Below, one piece after another: positions 8,581 through 17,424 of a stretch of DNA of 64,000 nucleotides. The notes under the pieces were generated by a model that searched no databases, was not told the origin of the DNA, and saw nothing but the letters and a program-made list of their open reading frames with translations. Position 1 is the first letter of the stretch; each line of letters starts with the position of its first letter. A program made the position numbers and the translations under genes. Origin of the DNA: JBOGXA01 sp050694175 (GTDB lineage: Bacteria > Actinomycetota > CADDZG01 > WHSQ01); the NCBI GenBank assembly GCA_050694175.1, contig JBOGXA010000002.1, positions 133,945-197,944 on the forward strand. Reading direction: 5' to 3'.

Positions 8581-9959
8581 CCGCCGCCGACGAGCTCGCG
8601 GCACTCATCGACCCCGCCGCCATCGAAGTCCCGGACCGAGCACCCGGCGATTGGGCGCCGTCGGCGTTCCTGGCCGCTCGCGGCGGAGACGCGGGCCACC
8701 GGCCGGGTTGCCTTGTGGCACCCGGGTGCACCTCGGAGGTGGCGGCGATCCTCAAGTGGGCACAAGCGTCACGAACCCCCGTCGTCCCGCTGGGCGGGGC
8801 CAGCGGCGTGTGTGGGGGAGTGGCTCCCGTCGGCGGGGCCGTATACGTCGATACCGCGCGTCTCGATCGGATCTCGGAAGTCGATGAGACCAGCCGCTTG
8901 GTCACCGTCGGAGCCGGGGTGAAGGGCGATGCTCTCGCCACCGCACTGGCGGCGCGCGGCTTCATGCTCGGTCACGAGCCGCAATCGATCGCGATCTCGA
9001 CGGTGGGAGGGTGGATCTCAACGCGCGCGTGCGGCCAGCTCTCCGCGCGCTACGGCGGTATCGAGGGCCTCGTCGCGGGGCTGGAGGCCGTTCTGCCGGG
9101 CGGACGCGTCGTCCGCTCGAAGGTCGCTCCCCGCCGCGCCACCGGACCCGACCTGCTGCAACTGTTCATGGGCGCGGAGGGGACGCTGGGGATCGTGACT
9201 GCCGCCACGCTCCGGGTTGCCCCGATCCCGGATGAGCGCGTCGACAGATGTCTGCGCTTCGAGCACATGGCCGAAGGCGTTGCCGCGTGCAGGCGGATCG
9301 CGCAGTCCGACGTGCGTCCCTCCCTCGTTCGCCTCTACGACGCCGAGGATGCCGCGATCTTCCTTCGCCATCATCCTGGCGAGCCCCAGGGCCCCGTTCT
9401 GCTCATTTCCTTCGACGGCCTCGATGCATCCCGCCGGGCCGACGCGGCCGTCGAGCTGGCCGCGGGTGCGTCGGGTAACGACGCGCTCGTCGCTCATTGG
9501 TGGGAGCACCGCAACGACGCCGTCGCCGAGTACCGGAAGCTGATGACCGGCGAGGGGTTGCTGGGCCCCCACGCCCTCGTCGACACCATGGAGGTTGCCG
9601 GAACGTGGAGCGTGCTCCGCGACCTTTATCACTCGATGAAAGAGGTCTTGTCCGAGCGCGCGCAGCTCTCCGGCTGTCATCTGTCGCACGTGTATCCCGA
9701 CGGCGCGTGCCTGTACTTCACGATGGCGTCGATGTGTGAGAGCGACGCCGCGGCGCGCACGAAGCTCGGTGAGTGGTGGGACGCGGGGATGACCGCGTGC
9801 CTCGACGCGGGCGGTTCGATCAGCCATCACCACGGCATAGGAAGAGTGCGGGCGCGTTATCTGGGGCGCGAGCTCGGCGAGTGGATGCATGTGCTTAGCG
9901 CGGTCAAGGGTGCGCTCGACCCGCACGGGATCATGAATCCGGGCGCTCTGGGCCTGTGA
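8577..9959 (+). CDS. FAD-linked oxidase of the AGPS/GlcD (PCMH) family
   Basis: 460 residues from a TTG start that overlaps the thiolase stop. An earlier in-frame ATG exists inside the thiolase gene but would add unrelated sequence. An FAD-binding-4 (PCMH) domain occupies roughly residues 40-220 (GCLVAPGCTSEVAAIL, VPLGGASGVCGG), and the C-terminal FAD-oxidase domain ends with HHHGIGR and ALDPHGIMNPGALGL, the signature of alkylglycerone-phosphate synthase and D-lactate/glycolate dehydrogenase relatives. Next to a lipid kinase, an ether-lipid synthase role (alkyl-DHAP synthase) is plausible, but a 2-hydroxyacid dehydrogenase cannot be excluded. Confidence 0.85.
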   Translation: MTAADELAALIDPAAIEVPDRAPGDWAPSAFLAARGGDAGHRPGCLVAPGCTSEVAAILKWAQASRTPVVPLGGASGVCGGVAPVGGAVYVDTARLDRISEVDETSRLVTVGAGVKGDALATALAARGFMLGHEPQSIAISTVGGWISTRACGQLSARYGGIEGLVAGLEAVLPGGRVVRSKVAPRRATGPDLLQLFMGAEGTLGIVTAATLRVAPIPDERVDRCLRFEHMAEGVAACRRIAQSDVRPSLVRLYDAEDAAIFLRHHPGEPQGPVLLISFDGLDASRRADAAVELAAGASGNDALVAHWWEHRNDAVAEYRKLMTGEGLLGPHALVDTMEVAGTWSVLRDLYHSMKEVLSERAQLSGCHLSHVYPDGACLYFTMASMCESDAAARTKLGEWWDAGMTACLDAGGSISHHHGIGRVRARYLGRELGEWMHVLSAVKGALDPHGIMNPGALGL

Positions 9960-10876
9960 CCTCCGTCTACTCGCCGATGACGATCATCTGCAACGTACGG
10001 TCGGGGCGCGGCCGCGTGGTCAAGAATCTTCCGGAGGTACGGGCCGAGCTCGACCGCCGCGGCCTCGACTACGAGGTTGTGCTCACCGAGCGGCGCGAGC
10101 ACGCCCCTGAGCTCGCGCGCTCAGCGCTCGAGCGCGGCTCCAAGTTGATCGTTGCGATGGGCGGTGACGGAACCATCCACGAAGTGGTCAACGGGATGAT
10201 GGACGGCGATCGAGTCGTGGTTCCCGGGGCCGCGCTGGGGGTGGTCTCCGCGGGGACGGGGTCCGACTTCATCAGGACGTTCGGCCTGCCCGCCGCCCCG
10301 GTGCATGCCGTATCGCACCTCGACGGTGACGAGGCGTTCCCCATTGACATCGGCAAGATCACCTACCAGGGGGACGGCGCCACCACCGTCCGCTACTTCG
10401 CCAACATCGCCGAGGTCGGACTGGGCGCGGCAACCGTGGCGCGCGCCCAGAGACTCCCGCGCTGGCTCGGCCCGATGGTGTACTTCTTCGCCTTCTGGCT
10501 GACGATCCGGGGGCACCGTGCCGCCGGTGTTGTCGTCGACCTCGTCGACCGCCGATACGAGGGGCCCATGAACAACCTCGTCGTCGCCAACGGCCAGTTC
10601 TTCGGGGGGGGAATGCACATCGCGCCGAAGTCGACGCCGACCGACGGGCTTCTCGACATCCAGATAGAACACGCCCGCAAGAGAGAGGCGATCGCCATCC
10701 TCCCCAAGGTCTACAGGGGCCAGCACGTCCCGCATCCCGACATCGAGGAGGCGAAGCGGGTAAAAGTGTCGATCACGGCGGACCGAGCCCTGCCGATCGA
10801 GGCCGACGGGGAAGTCCTCGGGACGACGCCGGCGACCTTCGAGGCCCTGCGCGACGCCATCCATCTAAAGGTGTGA
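9956..10876 (+). CDS. Diacylglycerol kinase-family lipid kinase (YegS/DagK type)
   Basis: 306 residues. The N-terminal catalytic domain has NVRSGRGRV near the start and the phosphate-binding signature VAMGGDGTIHEVVNGM (about residues 62-78), followed by SAGTGSDFIRTFGLP; the C-terminal beta-sandwich has ANGQFFGGGMHIAPK. These are the motifs of DAGK_cat/YegS kinases that phosphorylate diacylglycerol, sphingosine or phosphatidylinositol-like lipids. GTG 9956 overlaps the stop of the preceding oxidase; an alternative ATG lies at 9977. Together with the upstream oxidase it may belong to a lipid-modifying pair. Confidence 0.9.
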   Translation: MTSVYSPMTIICNVRSGRGRVVKNLPEVRAELDRRGLDYEVVLTERREHAPELARSALERGSKLIVAMGGDGTIHEVVNGMMDGDRVVVPGAALGVVSAGTGSDFIRTFGLPAAPVHAVSHLDGDEAFPIDIGKITYQGDGATTVRYFANIAEVGLGAATVARAQRLPRWLGPMVYFFAFWLTIRGHRAAGVVVDLVDRRYEGPMNNLVVANGQFFGGGMHIAPKSTPTDGLLDIQIEHARKREAIAILPKVYRGQHVPHPDIEEAKRVKVSITADRALPIEADGEVLGTTPATFEALRDAIHLKV

Positions 10877-10942
10877 AGCCTCTTGCACTCGCGGGGTCGG
10901 CTTGAAAGCCTCGACTCGAGCCGACAGCGGGAGGAGACGAGC

Positions 10943-11347
10943 GTGGCAGACCTGGTCGTAAAGGATGGAGTCGGTTACAAGCGACGCAATCCGTGGGGCG
11001 TGTTCGGGCTGTCCCTAATCACCATCGGCGTGTACTTCTTCGTGTGGTGGTACAAGATCAACAACGAGCTGCGGAATTACGGCATCGACAACAGCCCGGC
11101 AAAAGCGACGCTGGCCGTAACTTTGGGGGCATTTATCATCGTCCCCCCGTTCGTCTCCTACTACAACACGGCAGATCGAATCCTCAAGGCCCAGCTCAAG
11201 AGTGACGCGTCCGAGAGGATTATTCCCGTGCTCGCACTACTACTGCTGATCGTGGTCAGCCTGTTCGCCGCGCCCTACTACCAGTCCCAGCTCAACAAGG
11301 TGTGGGATGCGGAGGCCGCTAAGGGAGCCGAGGTCCGGGCCGCGTAG
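10943..11347 (+). CDS. DUF4234-like small membrane protein
   Basis: 134 residues from GTG 10943, which has a good ribosome site (GGAGGAG, 6 bases away). The frame is open further upstream but without ribosome site. RRNPWGVFGLSLITIGVYFFVWWY and the following segments give three membrane helices (about residues 17-38, 55-77, 92-112); the NPWGV...LITxGIY...WYY pattern is typical of DUF4234. The C-terminus is cytoplasmic and Glu/Ala-rich. Function unknown. A strong hairpin lies downstream between this gene and the convergent hydrolase. Confidence 0.75.
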   Translation: MADLVVKDGVGYKRRNPWGVFGLSLITIGVYFFVWWYKINNELRNYGIDNSPAKATLAVTLGAFIIVPPFVSYYNTADRILKAQLKSDASERIIPVLALLLLIVVSLFAAPYYQSQLNKVWDAEAAKGAEVRAA

Positions 11348-11366
11348 GCTTCCAATCGCTTGCCGG

Positions 11367-11391
11367 TTTGACGGGACATACTCCCGTCAAA
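11367..11391. terminator. Bidirectional terminator-like hairpin between convergent genes
   Basis: TTTGACGGGA and TCCCGTCAAA form a perfect 10-bp stem around a 5-base loop (CATAC), 20 bp after the DUF4234 gene and 24 bp after the end of the minus-strand hydrolase. The A/T end of the stem gives a short U-run on either strand, which suits a terminator for both directions. Confidence 0.65.
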
Positions 11392-11414
11392 TCACGAAGG
11401 GCGGTGTAACGCCG

Positions 11415-12287
11415 CTACGCTGCGGCAAACAACCTGTTGAGATCGGCGGCCAGCTTCGCAGGGTGCTCGAGCGGCAGGTAATGCGTTGCGCTCGGATACA
11501 CCGTCAGCGTCGCGTGCGGGACGATCCGCGCCATCTCCTCCATCTGCGGTCGGGGAGTGAACTGGTCGCGTTCGCCGGCAACGACGAGGGCCGGACACGA
11601 CAGCGATCTGCACAGCTCGGGCGCGGAATCGCCGGCGATCGCTTCGAAGGTGGCCAGCAACGTCCGCATGTCGCACGACGCGATGCCCCTCATGAGATCG
11701 ACCAGTGCCCCCGTGTCGGCGGTGGCCGCAACCATGCCCGATTGCCGGATCAGTCCCGCCAGTTCGCGCCGTGATGCGAACACGCGCAGTGCCGCTCCGA
11801 TCGGTCCGGAGAACTGCTTGGCGACGCCGGCGAGAATCGGGAGCAGAGACACGAACTCGAGCTTGAGTGCGCGTCCCGGCGAGTATCCGTACGCGCCGCA
11901 CACGAACGCGATCGCCCGCACCCGCTCAGGGTAGCGATGCGCGATCTCGAGACCGATGCGGGTGCCGTTGCTCCACGATGCGATGACCACCTCATCGACG
12001 TTGTAGTGATCGAGCACAGCGATGGCATCCTCGGCATGAGCGCCCGGATCGATGCGATCCGTGTGAGCCGGTTCCGAGTCGAGGAGGCCGCGGTGATCCC
12101 ACAGGAGCACCGGACGCCCGCCAACGATCCCGGTCAGCACCCGCCGCCAGGCGGCCGAGTTGGCGCCGACCGCGTTCGCCACAAGGAGCGCGATACCGGC
12201 GCCACCATCGAATCGCCGGGCCGCGATCACGGTGTCGTCGAACGATCTGATCCGCGCGCTGCTCGACCTCAGTCCGGCCGGGCTCAC
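11415..12287 (-). CDS. Alpha/beta-fold hydrolase
   Basis: 290 residues from GTG 12287, which overlaps the TGA of the glpD remnant (GTGA). The catalytic residues can be seen: nucleophile Ser in ASWSNGTRIG (the elbow), an Asp in VAGERDQFTP and the His in PSATHYLPLEHP. HDRG-like LLWDHRGLLDSEP before the elbow is the usual oxyanion segment. It resembles small esterases/haloperoxidase-like hydrolases of the alpha/beta-fold superfamily; substrate unknown. Translation may depend on ribosomes that finish glpD, which is broken here. Confidence 0.85.
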   Translation of the reverse strand: MSPAGLRSSSARIRSFDDTVIAARRFDGGAGIALLVANAVGANSAAWRRVLTGIVGGRPVLLWDHRGLLDSEPAHTDRIDPGAHAEDAIAVLDHYNVDEVVIASWSNGTRIGLEIAHRYPERVRAIAFVCGAYGYSPGRALKLEFVSLLPILAGVAKQFSGPIGAALRVFASRRELAGLIRQSGMVAATADTGALVDLMRGIASCDMRTLLATFEAIAGDSAPELCRSLSCPALVVAGERDQFTPRPQMEEMARIVPHATLTVYPSATHYLPLEHPAKLAADLNRLFAAA

Positions 12288-13840
12288 GCCCCTGCCCTGT
12301 CGGCGACGGGACGCTCGCGCTCGAGCGACTTCAGGTAGCGGCTCTCCTGGGCCCGAGTTTCCTTGGCGCTCCACCCTCGTTCGGTCCCGAACAGCGAGGA
12401 GACGGCGCGATCGGCGCCCCCGTCGCGGTCGGTCAGAGCCAGCCGGATGCGACGGGCCATGAAATCCTCCAGATCGATCGCCATCTCTGCGCGGATCGCA
12501 TAGAGGGCCTCCGCGGCGACATGCGTCGGCTCGTCCGCGATCGGCGTCGCAAGGCCCGTCTCCTCCACCAGATCGAGAACCGCGAGAGCCCGGTCGCCGT
12601 AGCGCCGGACGAGCGCAGGAGCGAGCCCGGGATCGAGCCGAAGCCGCTCCGCTCGTCCCGTCGCTGTGGCGGTGAGCACGTCGAGGCGGCCGCAACCGAG
12701 GCGAAGGCGCCGGGTGCGCGAGCGCGGCCCGGGGCCCATACCCCGAATCGCCGTGTCGAGCGCGTCCGCCGCCATACGCCTCCACGTCGTGAGTTTGCCT
12801 CCGGTGATCCCGACGACGCCCGGCGCGAGCTCGTAGACGAGATGCCGGCGTGACAGATCCGCGGTTGTGCCGCCCTGTCCTGCAACCAGCGGTCGCAGCC
12901 CGGCGAAGGCCCCCACCACCTGTGCGGTGGTCAGATCAAGGTCGAAAGACGCATTGACCGCGTCGAGACAGTAGGCGTAGTCGCTCGCATCGACCGACGC
13001 GGAGTCGAGGTCGCCCGAGTGCGGTGTGTCGGTCGTGCCGACGAGAACGCACCCCTGCCACGGGATGACGAACAGCATGCGCCGGCGGTCGACATCGGGG
13101 ATGAGGGCCGCGGCGTCCGACACGGGGAGGTCGCTCTGATCGAAGACCAGATGAACGCCCTTCGAAGGTCGCAGGCGCGGACGGGCGTGGGGTTTCATCA
13201 GGCTCTCGATTCGATCGGCCCACACTCCGGCCGCGACGATCACCTTCCGGGCGCGGATCTCGAGGTCGTCGCCTCTTACCCGATCACGCACGCCGACCGT
13301 CGTCACTCCGAAACCGGGCTCGATATAGGTGACTTCGGCGTGATTGCAGACGACCGCCCCGTGTCTCACCGCGCCTACGAGCACCTCCATGACCAGACGC
13401 ACGTCGTCGGTCTTGCAGTCGTAGTACAGATACCCGCCGCGAGGCGCACCTCGGAGCGCGGGGAACAGACGGATCGTTTCGTCGGCGCGCACGCGACGGT
13501 GAATGTGCAACGCCTTGAACGCCGACAGGGCATCGTAAGCCCACAGGCCCGCACCCAGCCTGGCGCGCGCCCTGCGGCCGGTCACGGGAACGACGAAGGG
13601 AACGGGCTCTACGAGATGCGGAGCGAGGCGTCTCAACAGATCCCGCTCGGCGACGGCCTCCCGCACGAGGCGGACGTCGCCGCTCTCGAGATAGCGGAGC
13701 CCACCGTGGACGAGCTTCGATTACTTCGACGAAGTTCCCGACGCGAAGTCCGAACGCTCGACGAGCCCGACGCTCAGGCCCCGGGATGCCGCGTCGAGCG
13801 CGATCCCGGCCCCCGTGATGCCGCCCCCGACGACGAGCAC
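12284..13840 (-). pseudogene. glpD: Glycerol-3-phosphate dehydrogenase interrupted by a nonsense codon
   Basis: The minus strand encodes a FAD-dependent GlpD/GlpA: a Rossmann motif VVGGGITGAGIALDAASRG, then DFASGTSSK, then SKLVHGGLRYLESGD and the rest of the protein to 12284 (PDVDRRRMLFVIPW, GVVGITGGKLTTWRR, C-terminal DAO_C region). Between TSSK and SKLVHGG there is an in-frame TAA at 13723-13721, exactly where the family has Ser; one base change (TCA to TAA) explains it. The N-terminus also lacks a good start: the only in-frame start codon before the Rossmann strand is GTG 13840, and a ribosome-like site (CGGAGGGG) further up sits in another frame. Restart after the stop at GTG 13666 would lack the FAD domain. 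Either a recent pseudogene, a sequencing error, or readthrough. Confidence 0.8.
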
Positions 13841-13916
13841 GTCGACCGGATCGGTGGCCGACGCGGCCAGCAGTTCGAGGGCGCGAGAGTGCGCGCCCCC
13901 ACCCCTCCGTATGACC

Positions 13917-14213
13917 TCACAGCAGGCTCACCGCCCACCTAAAGAAGGTCGCTGCGCCGAGGACGATGAACAGCCCGGCCAGCAGAACGAGAGGACCGAC
14001 CCACCAGTCCATCCCGCGTCCGAGGGGATCGGCGTCGCCCTCGGACGTGCGCCGAACGACGAGCTGCGGGCCGCCCGGCTGAGCGAAGTGGAGGTGCTCG
14101 CGCTTACCTTCAACGACGTCCGCGATCCCCTCGAGGAGGGAAATGATCTCGCCGTCGTCCACCGTTACCGTCGCTTCGGGCAGTGATTCTCCCCGCCGGT
14201 CCTCGATCTTCAT
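13917..14213 (-). CDS. Small C-terminal-anchored membrane protein, unknown
   Basis: 98 residues from ATG 14213, which has a GAGGAG site 10 bases upstream; a TTG three codons earlier sits too close to that site. The N-terminal half is acidic (VTVDDGEIISLLEGIADVVEG) and the C-terminus is one membrane helix (WWVGPLVLLAGLFIVLGAATFF). It would be a tail-anchored cytosolic domain. It is divergent from the acyl-CoA dehydrogenase (32-bp gap) and runs toward the glpD remnant (76-bp gap). No family recognised. Confidence 0.6.
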   Translation of the reverse strand: MKIEDRRGESLPEATVTVDDGEIISLLEGIADVVEGKREHLHFAQPGGPQLVVRRTSEGDADPLGRGMDWWVGPLVLLAGLFIVLGAATFFRWAVSLL

Positions 14214-14245
14214 TGGGTTCAATCTCCTCGCGCTATCCTGCGCGC

Positions 14246-15394
14246 ATGCCTGCCGACCTGAGGCTGCTCGACGGTGAGCAGCGGGCGCTCGTACAGATGG
14301 TACGGGAGTTTTGTGCCGCCGAAGCTGCTCCGGCGGCCACCGGATACGAGGAGCGCTCAGAGGATCCGATAACTCTGTACCGCAAGCTTGCCGAGCTCGG
14401 GCTCACGGGCATTCCCTTTCCCGAGGAGCACGGCGGCGGGGGCCAGCCCTACTCGACGTACTTGCTCGTTATCGAAGAGATCGCGTACGCGTACCTATCG
14501 CTGGCAGTCGGCCTCTCCGTGCACACGCTGTGCGCGTTCGCAACCAACGAGTTCGGCACAGACGCTCAGCGCAAGGAAGTGCTCCAGAAACTCACGCTGG
14601 GGGAGTGGTTCGGAGCGTACTCGCTTTCCGAGCCCGCGTCGGGATCCGACGCCGCATCGCTCCGGGCGCGCGCCGAGCGCATCGACGGCGGATACCGCCT
14701 CACCGGCAACAAGGTGTTCTGCACGCGTGGTGCCGAGGCGGATGTCGTGCTGCTCATGGCCCGCACCGGGGGTGGGGGACCCGGAGGCGTCTCGGCCTTC
14801 CTGATCGAGAAGGGCACGCCCGGCTTCTCGGCCGGCAAGAAGGAGGACAAGATGGGGTGGCGGTCGTCCCCGACGTGGGCGCTGGTCCTCGACGGCGCGG
14901 AGATTCCGGACGACCGGCGGCTTGGCGACGAGGGGCAGGGGTTGGTGATCGCACTCGCGTCGCTGGACTCCGGACGACTCGGCATGGCGGCGTGCGCGAC
15001 CGGACTGGCACAGGCCGCGCTCGACAGGACGCTTTCCTTCACGGGCGAACGGGAGCAGTTCGGCCGGCCGGTAGCTGCCAATGAGGGCGTGCAGTTCATG
15101 CTGGCTGACATGGCGACGCACATAGAGGCGGGTCGCAGGCTGTGCCGGCACGCCGCCGCGCTGCGCGACGCCGGCCACGACTATTCGCTGGCGGCCGCCG
15201 AGGCCAAGCTGTTCTGCACCGACGTCGCGATGCGCGTCACAACCGACGCAGTACAGCTTCACGGAGGCTACGGCTACATCACCGAGTACCCGGTCGAACG
15301 CTACATGCGGGAGGCCAAGGCGCTGCAGATCGTGGAGGGAACGAACCAGATCCAGCGATACGTGATCGGCCGCAAGCTCACGGGGGCACCCTGA
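14246..15394 (+). CDS. Acyl-CoA dehydrogenase
   Basis: 382 residues, the usual length. FAD/substrate motifs are SEPASGSDAASL and NKVFCTRGAEADV in the middle domain and LHGGYGYITEYPVERYMREAK with the catalytic Glu in IVEGTNQIQRYVIGR at the C-terminus. The start is ATG 14246; the in-frame extension upstream overlaps the divergent gene. It oxidises an acyl-CoA at the alpha-beta bond and needs an electron-transfer flavoprotein, which is not in the window. It ends 48 bp before the convergent Lrp gene. A link to the amino-acid operon downstream is possible but not shown. Confidence 0.93.
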   Translation: MPADLRLLDGEQRALVQMVREFCAAEAAPAATGYEERSEDPITLYRKLAELGLTGIPFPEEHGGGGQPYSTYLLVIEEIAYAYLSLAVGLSVHTLCAFATNEFGTDAQRKEVLQKLTLGEWFGAYSLSEPASGSDAASLRARAERIDGGYRLTGNKVFCTRGAEADVVLLMARTGGGGPGGVSAFLIEKGTPGFSAGKKEDKMGWRSSPTWALVLDGAEIPDDRRLGDEGQGLVIALASLDSGRLGMAACATGLAQAALDRTLSFTGEREQFGRPVAANEGVQFMLADMATHIEAGRRLCRHAAALRDAGHDYSLAAAEAKLFCTDVAMRVTTDAVQLHGGYGYITEYPVERYMREAKALQIVEGTNQIQRYVIGRKLTGAP

Positions 15395-15442
15395 GCCACG
15401 TGACTTTTCGAGGGGCGCGCTCTAGCGACGCGTGACAAACAC

Positions 15443-15898
15443 TCAGCGGTTGGGCGCAGCGGCCGCGATGACCGGGCGATGCTCGAAGGGGGTCGACAGC
15501 ACGATCGTCGAGCGGGTCGTGACCTCGAGCTTGCCCCTCAAGGCATCGAGCAGCTCCTCGAGAGCCATCGTGTCGGGGGCCCGAACGATCAGCGCGTACG
15601 AGTTGTCGCCGGCGACCGAATAGCACGACTCGACGATCGGGAACTCGGTGACCCGGCGCGCGATATCCGACGGAGACTCGGGCCTCAGGGCGAGCGAAAC
15701 GAACGCCGTGATCGGGAGCCCGGCCCGGTCGAGATCGATCTCGGCCCGATAGCCGCGGATGATTCCGGCCCTCTCCAGCTTGCGCACGCGGTCGTGGACC
15801 GACGACGGGGCAAGGCCAACCCGGTCCCCGATGTGCGAGTAGGTGAGGCGTGCGTCCTCCTGCAGCGCCCGACAGATCTCCAGATCGATCCCGTCCAT
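15443..15898 (-). CDS. Lrp/AsnC-family transcriptional regulator
   Basis: 151 residues. An N-terminal winged HTH (MDGIDLEICRALQEDARLTY...DRVGLAPSSVHDRVRKLERAG) is followed by the RAM/AsnC effector domain (AFVSLALRPESPSDIARRV, CYSVAGDNSYALIVRAPD). This family senses amino acids and usually controls the adjacent gene. It is divergent from kamA with a 106-bp gap containing inverted repeats, so it most likely regulates the KamA operon in response to lysine or a related amino acid, and itself. Confidence 0.92.
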   Translation of the reverse strand: MDGIDLEICRALQEDARLTYSHIGDRVGLAPSSVHDRVRKLERAGIIRGYRAEIDLDRAGLPITAFVSLALRPESPSDIARRVTEFPIVESCYSVAGDNSYALIVRAPDTMALEELLDALRGKLEVTTRSTIVLSTPFEHRPVIAAAAPNR

Positions 15899-15904
15899 GC
15901 CGAA

Positions 15905-15953
15905 TATCCTTCCGTGAATCGTATAGTTTGCCTAATGAGATTCCGTTAGGATA
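15905..15953. promoter_or_regulatory. Probable Lrp-type operator in the divergent lrp/kamA gap
   Basis: The 106-bp gap holds nested inverted repeats in an otherwise AT-richer stretch: TATCCT (15905-15910) with AGGATA (15948-15953), and CCTAA (15931-15935) with TTAGG (15946-15950). A TATAGT hexamer (15922-15927) could be a -10 element. The position suits binding of the divergently encoded Lrp/AsnC protein. The kamA start has an AAGGAG site. Confidence 0.5.
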
Positions 15954-16004
15954 CGACACGAGGCCCGCGAGAGCTACGACCGCCGCAGAGAGGAAGGAGC
16001 GCCG

Positions 16005-17381
16005 ATGACGATCACACCGCAGGCGGTCGCCCGGCGCGCCCACGCGGCTCCACAGCCTTACGGGTACCCGAGTCCGAGCGCCTTCGTTGAGCCCGATCCC
16101 CGGCGGCTCCCCGGCTACCGCGACGTGACGGGGGCCGAGTGGCGGAGCCCGAAGTGGCAGCGCCAGCACACCGTCAAGTCGGTCGCCGGCCTTCTCAAGG
16201 TGTTCGGCGACGCGTGGCCGGCCGACCTCGCCGAGTCCGTGGTGCGCGACCAGCAGGAGCGGGCCACGATGTCGATGCTGATTCCGCCCCAGATGCTCAA
16301 CACCATGAACGAGCGCGACCTGTGGGCCGACCCGATCCGCCGGTACATGATCCCGGCGTTAGCAGACCGTGACCCCGAGTGGCCGAGCCACCCGCTGGCC
16401 GAGCGCGACAGCCTGCACGAAGCCGACATGTGGGCCGTCGAGGGGCTTACACACAGGTACCCGACCAAGGTCCTCGCCGAGCTGCTGGCGACCTGTCCGC
16501 AGTACTGCGGACACTGCACGCGCATGGATCTGGTGGGTAACAGCACCCCGCTGGTGATCAAACAACGCTTCGAGTTGAAGCAGAAGGACCGCTACGACGC
16601 CATCATCAAGTACCTGGAGCAGACGCCGAGCGTGCGCGATGTCGTCGTCTCCGGCGGCGATATGGCGAACCTGCCGATCGCGCACCTCGAGTCTTTTGTC
16701 GGGCGTCTGCTCGACATCGAGAACATCCGCGACATCCGGCTCGCAACCAAGGGCTTGATGGGCCTCCCTCAGCACTTCCTCCAGGACGACGTGCTCTCCG
16801 GGCTCGAGCGGCTGGCGCGCAAGGCCGTCGCCAGGGGAGTCGACCTTGCCGTGCACACGCACGTCAACCACGCCAACTCACTGACGCCTCTCGTCGCCGA
16901 AGTCGTACAGAAACTGCACGACATGGGCTTCCGGGACGTGCGCAATCAGGGCGTGCTCATGCGCGGAGTCAACGACTCGCAGCAGGCCCTGCTCGACCTG
17001 TGCTTCACGCTCCTCGATCATGTCAAGGTCATGCCCTATTACTTCTACATGTGCGACATGATCCCCAACTCCGAGCACTGGCGGACGTCTGTCGCCGAGG
17101 CACAACGCTTGCAGCACGCAATCATGGGCTACCTCCCCGGCTTCGCGACGCCGCGCATCGTGTGCGACGTCCCGTTCGTTGGCAAGCGCTGGGTCCATCA
17201 GGTCGAGGACTACGACCGTGTGCGAGGGATCTCGTTCTGGACCAAGAACTACCGCACGGGAATCGAGTACGACGATCCCGAGGCCCTCGTCAGACGTTAC
17301 GAGTACTACGATCCGATCGACACGCTTCCCGTAGAGGGGCAGGAGTACTGGAGGGAACGCGCCCAGAAACTGACCGCGTAG
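16005..17381 (+). CDS. kamA: KamA-family radical SAM aminomutase (probable lysine 2,3-aminomutase)
   Basis: 458 residues. The radical-SAM cysteines are Cys164, Cys168 and Cys171 (LATCPQYCGHC). Aligning by eye with the known lysine 2,3-aminomutase: the two Asp residues that bind the side-chain amino group are kept (Asp351 in FYMCD, Asp388 in VCDVP) and the PLP lysine is probably Lys394 (FVGK), although the usual Gly-rich run before it is replaced by PFVG. It has an extra N-terminal part of about 30 residues. The expected reaction is L-lysine to beta-lysine (3,6-diaminohexanoate), in the cytosol, oxygen-sensitive. It is first in an operon with ALDH, aminotransferases and CoA transferase. Substrate is an inference from conserved Asp residues; glutamate- or other 2,3-aminomutases are alternatives. 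Confidence 0.88.
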   Translation: MTITPQAVARRAHAAPQPYGYPSPSAFVEPDPRRLPGYRDVTGAEWRSPKWQRQHTVKSVAGLLKVFGDAWPADLAESVVRDQQERATMSMLIPPQMLNTMNERDLWADPIRRYMIPALADRDPEWPSHPLAERDSLHEADMWAVEGLTHRYPTKVLAELLATCPQYCGHCTRMDLVGNSTPLVIKQRFELKQKDRYDAIIKYLEQTPSVRDVVVSGGDMANLPIAHLESFVGRLLDIENIRDIRLATKGLMGLPQHFLQDDVLSGLERLARKAVARGVDLAVHTHVNHANSLTPLVAEVVQKLHDMGFRDVRNQGVLMRGVNDSQQALLDLCFTLLDHVKVMPYYFYMCDMIPNSEHWRTSVAEAQRLQHAIMGYLPGFATPRIVCDVPFVGKRWVHQVEDYDRVRGISFWTKNYRTGIEYDDPEALVRRYEYYDPIDTLPVEGQEYWRERAQKLTA

Positions 17382-17424
17382 GCTGAAGAAAACAACCCGG
17401 CACGACTGACATGGGGGTGAACTG

